From contig NZ_CP058364.1 of assembly GCF_013391805.1 (NCBI RefSeq), positions 3,043,501-3,107,500 on the forward strand: 64,000 nt of DNA, written 5' to 3'. A program made the translations under genes and the position numbers. Position 1 is the first letter of the stretch; each line of letters opens with the position of its first letter. Positions 9,583-17,457 of the stretch are shown piece by piece. The notes below the pieces were generated by a model that worked only from the letters and a program-made list of their open reading frames with translations, was not told the DNA's origin and made no database searches. Origin of the DNA: Galbibacter sp. BG1 (lineage in GTDB: Bacteria; Bacteroidota; Bacteroidia; Flavobacteriales; Flavobacteriaceae).

Positions 9583-11241
9583 ATGAAAGTTAAACTTAAG
9601 ATATTATTAATTACGTTAGTAATTACTCTATACAGCTGTAAAGAAAAAAAGGAAGAAATAGCTGTTGCTGAAAAAAATGCAAAGCGTCCAAATATCATTT
9701 TTATGATGTCGGACGACCATGCTTATCAAGCCATTAGTGCTTATAGTGACAAATTGATTAAAACACCTAATATAGATCGTTTGGCGAAGGAAGGGATGCT
9801 GTTTACAAACGCCAGCGTAACCAATTCTATTTGTGCACCATCCCGTGCGGTAATTTTAACGGGTAAGCATAGCCATATTAATGGGAAAACGGATAATCAT
9901 TTTCCATTTGACACCACACAGATAACATTTCCTCAGTATTTTCAAAAGGCAGGATATCAGACAGCAATGTTTGGTAAACTACATTTTGGAAATAATCCAA
10001 AGGGATTTGATGAATTCAAGATTTTACCCGGACAGGGAAAATACTATAATCCGGATTTTATTACGAAATCGGAGGGGAAGATTAATGTTGAGGGCTATGT
10101 AACCGATATTATTACGGATATGACACTTAATTGGTTGGACAATGAACGCAATAAGGAAGAACCTTTCATGTTAATGTACCTTCATAAAGCTCCACATAGG
10201 GAATGGCTACCGGCTCCCCGACACTACAAGGAGTACATTCACAAAACATTTCCGGAACCAGAAACGCTATTCGATGATTATGAAGGAAGGGGAACAGCTG
10301 CTAAGACGGCTGAAATGAATTTATTAAAACACATGAATTGGGCCGGGGATAGCAAGGTTTATCCGAAAGTAATGGACGAATTAGGTATACCTGATGCTTC
10401 TGGTTGGGACAAAAAAGCATTTTACCGCGAAGTGGGACGGATGAACGAAGAACAAAGAGCAAGTTGGGACAGTGTTTATATGCCAATGAACGAAGACTTT
10501 AAAAAGCGTTATCCGAATATGACTGAAAAGGAAAAGATGCAGTGGAGATACCAACGTTATATGCAAGACTATTTAGGAACAATAGCAGCGGTAGATGAAA
10601 ATGTGGGGCGTCTTTTGAACTATTTGGACGAGAATGGTCTAACCGATAATACCCTTGTAGTCTATACTTCTGATCAGGGCTTTTATTTAGGGGAACATGG
10701 ATGGTTCGACAAACGCTTCGTGTATGAAGAATCATTTAGAACTCCATTGTTGATTCGTTGGCCTAGTGTTGTGTCTCCAGGAAGCTCTACTTCGGAAATG
10801 GTTCAAAATTTAGATTTTGCACAAACGTTGATGGATGCTGCGGGAATAGAACAACCAACCGATATGCAAGGAGAAAGCCTAATGCCTTTGCTGAAAGGCA
10901 AGGAAGATGCTTGGGATAGGGAGGCGGTCTATTACCATTACTACGAATACCCATCTATACATATGGTAAAGCGTCACTATGCCTTGGTGTCTAAAAGATA
11001 TAAACTCATCCATTTCTATTATGACGTTGATGAGTGGGAGTTGTACGATAGGGAAAAAGACCCCAATGAAATGCAAAATGTATACAACGATCCTCAATAC
11101 ACCGATGTCGTTAAGGAATTGAAACAAAAATTAAAGGAAATGCGTTTAGAATATGGTGACTCAGAAGAATTGGATAAAGAGTACACAGAAAAATATTTGC
11201 AAAAAATTAATCACATAGGGAAAGATGTTACCAAAGGTTAA
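9583..11241 (+). CDS. S1-family sulfatase, formylglycine-dependent lipoprotein
   Basis: Hydrolyses sulfate esters on a glycan, probably in the periplasm or at the surface. The lipobox is LYSC19. The metal-binding start is MMSDDHAYQ (residues 41-49) and the maturation site is C84-A-P-S-R inside SICAPSRAVILTGKH, so a formylglycine-generating enzyme or anaerobic maturase is needed; neither is in the window. Further family marks are a histidine- and lysine-rich GKLHFG segment and a C-terminal WELYDREKDPNEMQNV, the usual S1 ending. Its 552 residues suit the family. The stop overlaps the next gene by 17 bp. The S1 subfamily, and hence the sugar and sulfate position, cannot be assigned. Confidence 0.88.
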   Translation: MKVKLKILLITLVITLYSCKEKKEEIAVAEKNAKRPNIIFMMSDDHAYQAISAYSDKLIKTPNIDRLAKEGMLFTNASVTNSICAPSRAVILTGKHSHINGKTDNHFPFDTTQITFPQYFQKAGYQTAMFGKLHFGNNPKGFDEFKILPGQGKYYNPDFITKSEGKINVEGYVTDIITDMTLNWLDNERNKEEPFMLMYLHKAPHREWLPAPRHYKEYIHKTFPEPETLFDDYEGRGTAAKTAEMNLLKHMNWAGDSKVYPKVMDELGIPDASGWDKKAFYREVGRMNEEQRASWDSVYMPMNEDFKKRYPNMTEKEKMQWRYQRYMQDYLGTIAAVDENVGRLLNYLDENGLTDNTLVVYTSDQGFYLGEHGWFDKRFVYEESFRTPLLIRWPSVVSPGSSTSEMVQNLDFAQTLMDAAGIEQPTDMQGESLMPLLKGKEDAWDREAVYYHYYEYPSIHMVKRHYALVSKRYKLIHFYYDVDEWELYDREKDPNEMQNVYNDPQYTDVVKELKQKLKEMRLEYGDSEELDKEYTEKYLQKINHIGKDVTKG

Positions 11242-12691
11242 AATTAAATCGTATTCAATCGTATTAGGTTGTTTTTTATTGGTTAATACTCTTGGTTGTA
11301 AAAATACTTCCGAAAATAAAGAAACCGATATTGGCACAAAAAAAGAAAAAAAAATAGACAGTGCCACGGTAGTAGCAAAAGCTACTTATGAGAACCTATG
11401 CTCAGGTTGTCATGGACAGCAAATGCAGGCTTTTGTGGACAGGGAATGGAAGCATGGAAAATCATTTGATTCGCTGGTTAAGAGTATTTCAAAAGGATAT
11501 ATGGATGCAGGAATGCCTGCTTGGGAAAATACGTTAAGCGCAAAAGAAATACAAAATTTAGCGGAATATATAACGGAGGGTATAGAAGAAGTTGAAAAGT
11601 ACGGTTTTAAAGCTGAGAAATTGTCTTCAAATGTCGTTAGGACGGATGATTATGTGATTACTTTGGATACTGTGTTTAGTGGTATTGAAATACCTTGGCA
11701 TATGAATTGGTTGCCTAATGGTGATATGTTGGTAACTGCCCGTTCAGGTGCGCTTTTTAAAATTGATTCTGATGGAAACAAATATCAAATTAAGGGAGTG
11801 CCAAAAGTACGAACAAAAGATCAAGATGGTCTTTTTGAAATTCAAATCGACCCAAATTTTCCAAAAAACAATCATGTATACCTTTCCTACGCCGATTTAA
11901 AAATAGAAGGGAAAGATTCTCTTACCACTACTGTAGTGAGCAGGTTTACTTTAAAAGATAATATGTTATCGGATAAAAAAATGTTGTTTTCGGCAAATCC
12001 CTATACTAATAAGCAATATCATTTTGGAGGAAAAATGACTTTTGATAAAGAGGGACATTTATACATAACGGTAGGGGATCGAGGAGAACGGGATGTAAAC
12101 CCGCAGGATCTATCTAAAAAGGCTGGTAAAATACATAGAATCAATACAGACGGCAGCATACCTTTGGATAATCCTTTTATATGCAAAGAGGGAGCGGTTT
12201 CATCGATTTATTCATTGGGGCATAGAAATCCGCAAGGACTGGCGTTTCATCCAGAAACAGAAGAATTATGGGAGCATGAGCACGGTCCTCGGGGAGGTGA
12301 TGAGATTAATATCATTAGACCGGGTGTTAATTATGGATGGCCGGTTGTATCCTACGGAATAAACTATGATGGAACAACTTTTACCGAAAAGCTTCAACAG
12401 GAGGGGATGAAACAACCTCTGCATTACTGGGTTCCATCAATAGCCCCTTGCGGAATGACATTTGTAACTTCTAGCCGATACAATGCTTGGAAGGGAGATT
12501 TACTGGTTGGGTCTTTACGGTTTAAATATCTTAATAGATGCGTTATCGAAAATGGAAAGGTGGTCAAGGAAGAAAAGTTACTGAAAAACGTAGGAAGGTT
12601 ACGTAATGTTATTGAAGGTCCTGATGGATACTTATACATTTCTGTGGAAAAACCAGGATTTATCTTCAGATTGATACCCTCAAAATTATAA
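11225..12691 (+). CDS. Cytochrome c / glucose-sorbosone dehydrogenase-type lipoprotein
   Basis: Two-domain exported oxidoreductase. A lipobox (NTLGC25) is followed by a small class I cytochrome c domain with CSGCH at residues 59-63 and a distal Met in MPAWENTLS. From about residue 145 there is a six-bladed GSDH/PQQ-dependent sugar dehydrogenase domain, recognisable from EIPWHMNWLPNGDMLVT, HRNPQGLAFHPETEELWEHEHGP and NYGWPVVSYG. Fusion to a cytochrome suggests that electrons pass directly from PQQ to haem and then to the respiratory chain. The start overlaps the sulfatase gene, so the two are co-translated. The PQQ-like neighbours on the other strand suggest PQQ chemistry is a theme here, but no PQQ biosynthesis genes are present. 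Confidence 0.8.
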   Translation: MLPKVKIKSYSIVLGCFLLVNTLGCKNTSENKETDIGTKKEKKIDSATVVAKATYENLCSGCHGQQMQAFVDREWKHGKSFDSLVKSISKGYMDAGMPAWENTLSAKEIQNLAEYITEGIEEVEKYGFKAEKLSSNVVRTDDYVITLDTVFSGIEIPWHMNWLPNGDMLVTARSGALFKIDSDGNKYQIKGVPKVRTKDQDGLFEIQIDPNFPKNNHVYLSYADLKIEGKDSLTTTVVSRFTLKDNMLSDKKMLFSANPYTNKQYHFGGKMTFDKEGHLYITVGDRGERDVNPQDLSKKAGKIHRINTDGSIPLDNPFICKEGAVSSIYSLGHRNPQGLAFHPETEELWEHEHGPRGGDEINIIRPGVNYGWPVVSYGINYDGTTFTEKLQQEGMKQPLHYWVPSIAPCGMTFVTSSRYNAWKGDLLVGSLRFKYLNRCVIENGKVVKEEKLLKNVGRLRNVIEGPDGYLYISVEKPGFIFRLIPSKL

Positions 12692-12761
12692 TACCTCAGG
12701 TTAAACCTATTTGCGTTGATAATTTGTCAATAGAGGACTATCTCATAAACTGTGTAAATAG

Positions 12762-12795
12762 AAAAATAACAGGGGTCGCGACCCCTGTTATTTTT
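12762..12795. repeat. 34-bp perfect palindrome at the left end of the IS256-like element
   Basis: The core AGGGGTCGCGACCCCT at 12771-12786 is extended on both sides by matching AATAAC/GTTATT and A/T runs, giving a palindrome without a single mismatch. With its T-run it could act as a terminator that shields the transposase gene from outside transcription. Confidence 0.75.
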
Positions 12796-12821
12796 TTGTC
12801 TAATTTTAAATTTTACACAGT

Positions 12822-13998
12822 ATAAAAAAAGAAGATTTATTTAGCGATGAATTTTTGAAGCAGTTTAAAAGCGGTGATGAGCTCAATGGCTTTTTAAAAT
12901 AACTGCAGAAACGTGGCATTGAGAAAATGCTCGAAGGCGAATTGGATGGGCATTTGGGCTATGACAAGAGCCAGAAGTCCGACAATCCCAATACCCGCAA
13001 TGGTTTTTGTCAAAAAAGGGTGCGCACCTCCTTTGGGGAGTCCCATATTCAGGTCCCCAGGGACCGTAATGCTTCCTTTAACCCGATGATCGTGCCCAAA
13101 CGTGGGAATATGGTTGATGGCATTGAAAATGTCATCGTATCGCTCTATGCCAAAAGAATGAGCAATAGCGATATCGAAGAACAGATCAGGGAAGTTTACA
13201 GTTTTGAAGTTTCCACTTCCACCATCTCCCGGATCACCGAAAAGGTCACCGATGATATCGTGGCCTGGCAGAACCGTCCATTGGAACCCGTATACCTTAT
13301 TGTTTGGATGGATGGGATCGTTTTCAAGGTACGGGAGAACTCCAAGGTGATCAATAAGACAATATACATAATACATAGCAGTCGGGCTTCGCAGGGATGG
13401 GAAGAAAGTACTATTGGGGCTTTGGTTGGGCAAGAATGAATCTGCAGCCTTTTCGATGGGTGTCTTTACCGATATAAAATCTAGGGGCACGGAAAATATA
13501 TTTATCACGGCCACCGACAACCTGAACGGGTTTACCGATACCATCAGGAACGTGTTCCCTGATTCCAAGACCCAGATCTGTGTGGTGCACCAAATACGCA
13601 ACGCCTGCAGATATGTGGTTTGGAAGGACAAAAAAGCCTTTACAGCGGATATGAAGCATATCTACAATGCACCTAACCAACAGGCCGCAAAAGCTGCCCT
13701 GGATGATTTTGCAGGACAATAGGAAAGTAAATATTCGTATGCCTTGAAGAGCTGGCGGGACAACTGGGAAGACCTTACGGTATTCTTTGAGTTCCCCTTG
13801 GAAATAAGAAAGATCATTTATATCACGAACCTTATCGAGAACCTCAATGGGAAAATCAGGAAGTACATTAAAAATAAGCTGTCTTTCCATACAGATGAAG
13901 CCTTGATGAAATCTGTATATTTGGCTACAAGGGAATGCTCTAAAAAATGGACCATGCCCATCAGGAACTGGGGCATTATTTTAAATCAGTTCCTCTAG
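12822..13998 (+). pseudogene. IS256-family transposase, three disabling mutations
   Basis: The frame can be followed from KKEDLFSDEFLKQFKSG to [11 protein letters not shown], a nearly complete Mutator-type transposase. Lesions are: a TAA at 12900-12902 where LQKRG-type relatives have Gln (CAA to TAA); a 7-bp tandem duplication of ATACATA at 13364-13370/13371-13377 that shifts the frame before VGLRRDGKKVLLGLWLGKNE; and a TAG at 13720-13722 in FAGQ-stop-ESKY, probably from TGG. The start codon position also reads ATA. Parts of the DDE core survive (VWMDGI near 13306, ITATDNLNGF near 13503). Open frames on the opposite strand are shadows. Confidence 0.88.
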
Positions 13999-14246
13999 AT
14001 CCCTGCCCGACTGGCAGGCGGGTATGAAAAAAGGATCAGACTTTAAATAAGCCTAACCCCGGTTATTTAAACTTTACACACTTTGCGGAATAGTGTCAGC
14101 ATTATTTAAAATACATAACAGGTTTGTAGTATGTTTAATAATTGCTTCATCTTATTGTGAAATTTAAATGTGCCCAAAGGTTTTGTGTATCAGCCGTAGC
14201 AGATTTTCTAAGCTACTTTTCAGGTTACAGTATACTTTAAATAAAT

Positions 14247-14280
14247 GAAAAAAGCGGTTCAAGTTGGGACTCAAACCGCT
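14247..14280 (-). terminator. Rho-independent terminator of the 14.3-16.9 kb operon
   Basis: AGCGGTT (14253-14259) pairs with AACCGCT (14274-14280) with extra inner pairs. Read on the minus strand the stem is followed by a run of six T. It lies 36 bp beyond the last gene of the minus-strand operon. Confidence 0.75.
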
Positions 14281-14315
14281 ATTGCTTAAACACGTCTTGT
14301 TGGCAACTTGCTTTT

Positions 14316-14678
14316 CTATTCTATATGTATCACTTTTTTTAGGGTAAATTCTTCTACAGCCTCATCAGTCGCCTTCATAAATCCAGCCAAGTGTGTATTG
14401 TTCATATGTATTTGCCATAATTCTCTGCTTTCCCAATTTTCATAAAATAAGAATAGATTTTCATTTTCATTATTTTGGTGTGAATCATAATTAATACATC
14501 CATTTTCTGCCCTAGTAACATCAATCAGTTTCAAAAGTTCACTTTTTACTAATTTTTTCTTTTCTGGTTTTGCCAAAATTTTTGCTATAATGGTTAACTT
14601 TTGATTACTCATTATTTCTGTTTTTGAATTATTTGATTTGTTGTCAATTTTCTGATCACTACACATTGCGAAAAGCAT
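14316..14678 (-). CDS. Antibiotic biosynthesis monooxygenase (ABM)-like lipoprotein
   Basis: An ABM/YgiN-like ferredoxin-fold domain occupies the C-terminal ~95 residues: KLTIIAKILAKPEKKKLVKS, then ENGCINYDSHQNNEN, LFLFYENWESRELWQIHM and FMKATDEAVEEF, in the family order. Such proteins act on quinols or small aromatic substrates, or only bind them. The first in-frame ATG is at 14678, but the frame stays open upstream for 14 more codons to an ATA at 14720. The added residues complete an SPII signal (hydrophobic run, then LFAMC). The ATA overlaps the previous stop as ATAA, the same geometry as the ATGA overlaps elsewhere in this operon. The true start may therefore be ATA at 14720. Last gene of the operon. 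Confidence 0.75.
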   Translation of the reverse strand: MLFAMCSDQKIDNKSNNSKTEIMSNQKLTIIAKILAKPEKKKLVKSELLKLIDVTRAENGCINYDSHQNNENENLFLFYENWESRELWQIHMNNTHLAGFMKATDEAVEEFTLKKVIHIE

Positions 14679-14716
14679 ACTAAACGCAAATAGTATTACT
14701 ATTTTACTATCTCTAT

Positions 14717-15865
14717 TTATCTAAATGGAACTCCTTCAGTTATTGGTTTAAATCTAAATATATAAAATGGCTGTGAGGCTTTGTTTTCTCCATTATTGAA
14801 AATTGCCCCTCTGTTAACTTGAGCTGCCGAAACATACATAAAACCATCAATATGATTATAGCTTACGCCATCAGGCCATACCATATTTGGGTTTTTGGCA
14901 ATGGTTCCTACACTCCGGTCTTTAGCAAAAACTACGGCCACAGAGTTACTCTCTACCGCTGTCATATAAATATTTCTATCCTTATCAATACTCATACCTC
15001 CATTGTTTGGTTTTTCAGAATACGTCTCTATTTTTGCACTCAACTCTCCCTCTAATAAACTTTCATTTAATAAGTCAATAGTTTTTATTCGATAAATCTT
15101 TGTACCATTTAAAGGCGCATAGTAAATCCATTCAAAATCCTTATCTGATGTGATTCCGTCATTACCAACCAAAAGAGCGTTGCCATTAACTGCCAACTTT
15201 TTGCCATTAATAACTGTTGGGTTGTTTTCAGGCTTGGTGGTTTTATGACCCTCAAGAACACGTCTTGTAGTTCCTGTATTCATATCTACGATAATAAATG
15301 CAGCTGCATTACCATTACCACCCTTTCCAATGCCTTCATCTGCAATAATGAATGCCTTATGTTTGGTGTCAACTACCATATCGTTGGGCTGTGAATGTTC
15401 TACAGTTGATTTATCTATATAATAAATTTTTTCAAGAGTATCCTTTTTAGTGTTCCAACCTACAATCTTAGGTTTTATGGTATTACGTTGTGCCATATCT
15501 ATCATCCAAACAATTCCATTTTCATCATTTCTAACACCTAATACATTGCTCAAATAATTTTCGTCAGATTCTCTTGGTGTATTCCAATCCAAATTAGGAA
15601 AGGGCTCTATCTGCTTTGTTTCTTTGTTCATTTTAACCACTCGTATTTTGGGTTCAAAAAATGGGTGATGACTATAAACCAAATCTCCATTTACTGTAAA
15701 TGAAATATTGCCTACGGCTTCATTGACAGTTGCGAAAGTTTCTATTTCTTTCTCTCTAAAATGCATTGTTTGCGATGCTTCATCTGTTGTGGTTTCCTTT
15801 TGCTTTGTATTTTGTTTACAGGAAAAAAAAGCAATTACCACTATGATATATAAATAATTTTTCAT
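14717..15865 (-). CDS. Major royal jelly / yellow-family beta-propeller lipoprotein
   Basis: Lipobox FFSC16 followed by a Lys/Thr-rich linker, then a propeller resembling bacterial members of the MRJP/yellow family: NGDLVYSHHPFFEP, NVLGVRNDENGIVWMIDM, NDMVVDTKHKAFIIADEG, the NGNALLVGNDGI stretch, MSIDKDRNIYMTAVESN and WPDGVSYNHIDGFMYVSAA. Family length is about 380-400; this is 382. Insect yellow proteins include dopachrome-converting enzymes, but bacterial members are largely uncharacterised, and ligand-binding or lactonase-like roles are equally possible. The start overlaps the cupin gene by 4 bp and the stop abuts the ABM gene, so it is translationally coupled in a redox operon. Confidence 0.75.
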   Translation of the reverse strand: MKNYLYIIVVIAFFSCKQNTKQKETTTDEASQTMHFREKEIETFATVNEAVGNISFTVNGDLVYSHHPFFEPKIRVVKMNKETKQIEPFPNLDWNTPRESDENYLSNVLGVRNDENGIVWMIDMAQRNTIKPKIVGWNTKKDTLEKIYYIDKSTVEHSQPNDMVVDTKHKAFIIADEGIGKGGNGNAAAFIIVDMNTGTTRRVLEGHKTTKPENNPTVINGKKLAVNGNALLVGNDGITSDKDFEWIYYAPLNGTKIYRIKTIDLLNESLLEGELSAKIETYSEKPNNGGMSIDKDRNIYMTAVESNSVAVVFAKDRSVGTIAKNPNMVWPDGVSYNHIDGFMYVSAAQVNRGAIFNNGENKASQPFYIFRFKPITEGVPFR

Positions 15866-16338
15866 TTGCTATTTTTTAAATAATCAGGTAAATCTTCTGA
15901 AAGCCAATCTTGACGCACAGGAACGTGAACGTCCAGATCTACTGTTTTCTCTAACGCCCAAAATTCGTGAGGTACATTTTCGGGAAAAACAATTACTTCA
16001 CCTGCTGAAACAATTTTAAATACTTCCTTGCCTTCTATAATAGTTTTAATTTTAACTTTTCCTTCTTGAATAAATGTTATTTGCTCATTAGGATGTTTGT
16101 GCCAAGGAATATGGGCTCCTTTTTCCATATAGAAAATCGCCATTTGCCCTTTTTCACCATAAAACCATCTCCTTGTCATACCTTCGGAAATAGTATCCAT
16201 CGGAATATCGTTGAAAGTAAAATGATTTACTTCCAATTTATTGTTTTTATCCTGAACAGAGTTTTGGACTGGATTGCTTTTACACCCAAATAAGATGGTA
16301 CTAAAAATTAGTACAGCGATAAAAATTAAATGTTTCAT
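15862..16338 (-). CDS. Cupin-domain lipoprotein
   Basis: Lipobox LFGC19, then a single cupin barrel of about 110 residues. Metal ligands are visible in the first motif (PWHKHPNEQITFIQEG: two His and a Glu/Gln region) and the second (FPENVPHEFWALE: His), so a mononuclear metal site looks intact. Small lipoprotein cupins can be dioxygenases, isomerases or binding proteins; the sequence does not discriminate. It overlaps the upstream nitroreductase gene by 4 bp and the downstream MRJP gene by 4 bp. Being exported while the nitroreductase is cytoplasmic, it implies that the operon handles something on both sides of the inner membrane. Confidence 0.75.
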   Translation of the reverse strand: MKHLIFIAVLIFSTILFGCKSNPVQNSVQDKNNKLEVNHFTFNDIPMDTISEGMTRRWFYGEKGQMAIFYMEKGAHIPWHKHPNEQITFIQEGKVKIKTIIEGKEVFKIVSAGEVIVFPENVPHEFWALEKTVDLDVHVPVRQDWLSEDLPDYLKNSK

Positions 16339-16934
16339 ATTGTTTCTATTACTTTGTTAATATCTCTTCTTGATTTTGGTTTTTTCAGTGGTTGGTTAAG
16401 GTCTTCAATGTCCCTGTAACCTATTGCTACAGCCATAAGAGTAGAATAGTGCTGCTGATTTAGTATTTTATCGTAATTGTCAGGTTCGATACCTTCCATT
16501 GGTGTTGCATCGATTCCCTTTTCAGCACAAGCACTTAAAAACACACCCAAAGCCAAATAAACTTGTCGGTCAAACCAAGATTTGATTTGCTCTTCCGATT
16601 GAGGTTTTATGAACTCTTTGTAATAATTAACTGCTCCTATAGGAAGTTCATTTTCAATTTGTTTTTCGAATAGATGAATGTCATTAATTCGACTGAAAAC
16701 GACAACCGTATCACTATCAATAACTTTATTTGTATTTAACCAAGACACTTCTGAAAGTTTTTGTTTGATTTCTTTGTCTGAGACAAACACAAACTTCCAA
16801 GGCTGACTGTTTATTGAAGAAGGACTTAATTGTAGAATTTCTTTTAACTCTTGAATATTTTCTTCTTCTATTTTTTTGCTACTGTCATACTTCTTTGTTG
16901 TATAACGGTTTTTCATTGACTCTAAAAAACTCAT
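16335..16934 (-). CDS. NAD(P)H-dependent nitroreductase family flavoprotein
   Basis: A 199-residue FMN protein of the NfsB/FRase I group: RYTTKKYDSSKKI at the start, LSPSSINSQPWKFVFVSD (FMN phosphate region), then VYLALGVFLSACAEKGIDATPMEGIEPDNYD and MAVAIGYRD near the end. It reduces quinones, nitroaromatics or similar electrophiles by two electrons. First gene of a four-gene, overlapping minus-strand operon, and divergent from an HxlR regulator, a pairing common for quinone/electrophile response. A second family member lies at 20628 (not adjacent in operon). There is a good promoter immediately upstream. Confidence 0.88.
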   Translation of the reverse strand: MSFLESMKNRYTTKKYDSSKKIEEENIQELKEILQLSPSSINSQPWKFVFVSDKEIKQKLSEVSWLNTNKVIDSDTVVVFSRINDIHLFEKQIENELPIGAVNYYKEFIKPQSEEQIKSWFDRQVYLALGVFLSACAEKGIDATPMEGIEPDNYDKILNQQHYSTLMAVAIGYRDIEDLNQPLKKPKSRRDINKVIETI

Positions 16935-16953
16935 ATGTTCTATATATTTTATT

Positions 16954-16970
16954 ACTATAAAAATTATAGT
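16954..16970. promoter_or_regulatory. HxlR-type candidate operator
   Basis: ACTATAA-AAA-TTATAGT is a perfect 7-3-7 inverted repeat covering the expected transcription start of the nitroreductase operon. Further ATAGT half-sites occur at 16984 and 17018, nearer the regulator gene. Position and divergent layout fit autoregulation plus repression by the HxlR protein. Confidence 0.5.
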
Positions 16971-17000
16971 TTCAAAAGTAAGTATAGTTCATTATCTTTG
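16970..17000 (+). promoter_or_regulatory. Promoter for the HxlR gene
   Basis: TTTC at 16970-16973 (one mismatch to TTTG), 19 bp, then TATCTTTG at 16993-17000. It overlaps the divergent nitroreductase promoter, so the two polymerases would compete. Confidence 0.45.
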
Positions 17001-17003
17001 CAA
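16973..17003 (-). promoter_or_regulatory. Bacteroidota-type promoter for the nitroreductase operon
   Basis: On the minus strand, TTG (17003-17001), 20 bp, then TACTTTTG (16980-16973), which matches the TTG-N19/21-TAnnTTTG consensus. It ends 38 bp before the ATG at 16934. Its -33 box overlaps the -7 box of the opposite promoter. Confidence 0.6.
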
Positions 17004-17032
17004 TAACGGTCAAAAATGATAGTATAAATTAT

Positions 17033-17386
17033 ATGGAAGCTGTAGAACCAAAAATGCTCAAATTCAGAGGTAGAGAATATCCTTGTTGTGCAAGTTTAAC
17101 AATGGGAATAATAGGTGGAAAGTGGAAAACTGTTATTCTATTTTATTTGATGAACGAGAAATTGAGATATAATGAATTGAGAAAATTAATGCCAACTGTC
17201 ACGGAAAGAACATTGAGCTTACAATTAAAAGCATTAGAAGAAGATGGTTTGATAAAAAGAAAGGTTTATACTTCAAAACCTCCTTTAAAAGTCGAGTACT
17301 CGCTAACAGATTTTGGAAAAACTTTAATTCCCTTAATTCAGTCTATTGCAGATTGGGGTGATTTAGTGGTTGAGAAATATACATAA
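17033..17386 (+). CDS. HxlR-family winged-helix transcriptional regulator
   Basis: A 117-residue HxlR/YodB/HypR-type repressor or activator. The family pattern is complete: cysteine-containing N terminus (REYPCCASL, C18 and C19), GIIGGKWKTVILFYL, LRYNELRKLMPTVTERTLSLQ (recognition helix), LKALEEDGLIKRKVY and YSLTDFGKTLIPLI. In YodB and HypR an N-terminal Cys senses quinones or disulfide stress; the Cys pair here could do the same. It is divergent from a nitroreductase operon, the most likely target, and the 98-bp gap holds overlapping promoters and an inverted repeat. An IS3-family element begins about 50 bp after the stop. Confidence 0.88.
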   Translation: MEAVEPKMLKFRGREYPCCASLTMGIIGGKWKTVILFYLMNEKLRYNELRKLMPTVTERTLSLQLKALEEDGLIKRKVYTSKPPLKVEYSLTDFGKTLIPLIQSIADWGDLVVEKYT

Positions 17387-17457
17387 CTGATTGTCCTTTC
17401 AGCTTATGGCTTTCGACACTGGACTTGCAACAAAAAGTCGGACATTTTTTCTAAGAC

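Larger units (their letters stand above)
12737..14094 (+). mobile_element. Decayed IS256-family insertion sequence
   Basis: Imperfect terminal inverted repeats begin ACTAT at 12737 and end ATAGT at 14094. Both share a GTGTAAA core (12752-12758, and its complement just inside the right end). The length of about 1.36 kb is normal for the family. It carries one transposase gene with three lesions, so it cannot transpose by itself. No convincing 8-9 bp target duplication flanks it. The exact outer bases are uncertain by a few positions. Confidence 0.8.

Noticed and set aside
12894-13890. Two long minus-strand open frames inside the IS256-like element
   Set aside because: They are antisense to the recognisable transposase and have no family features.
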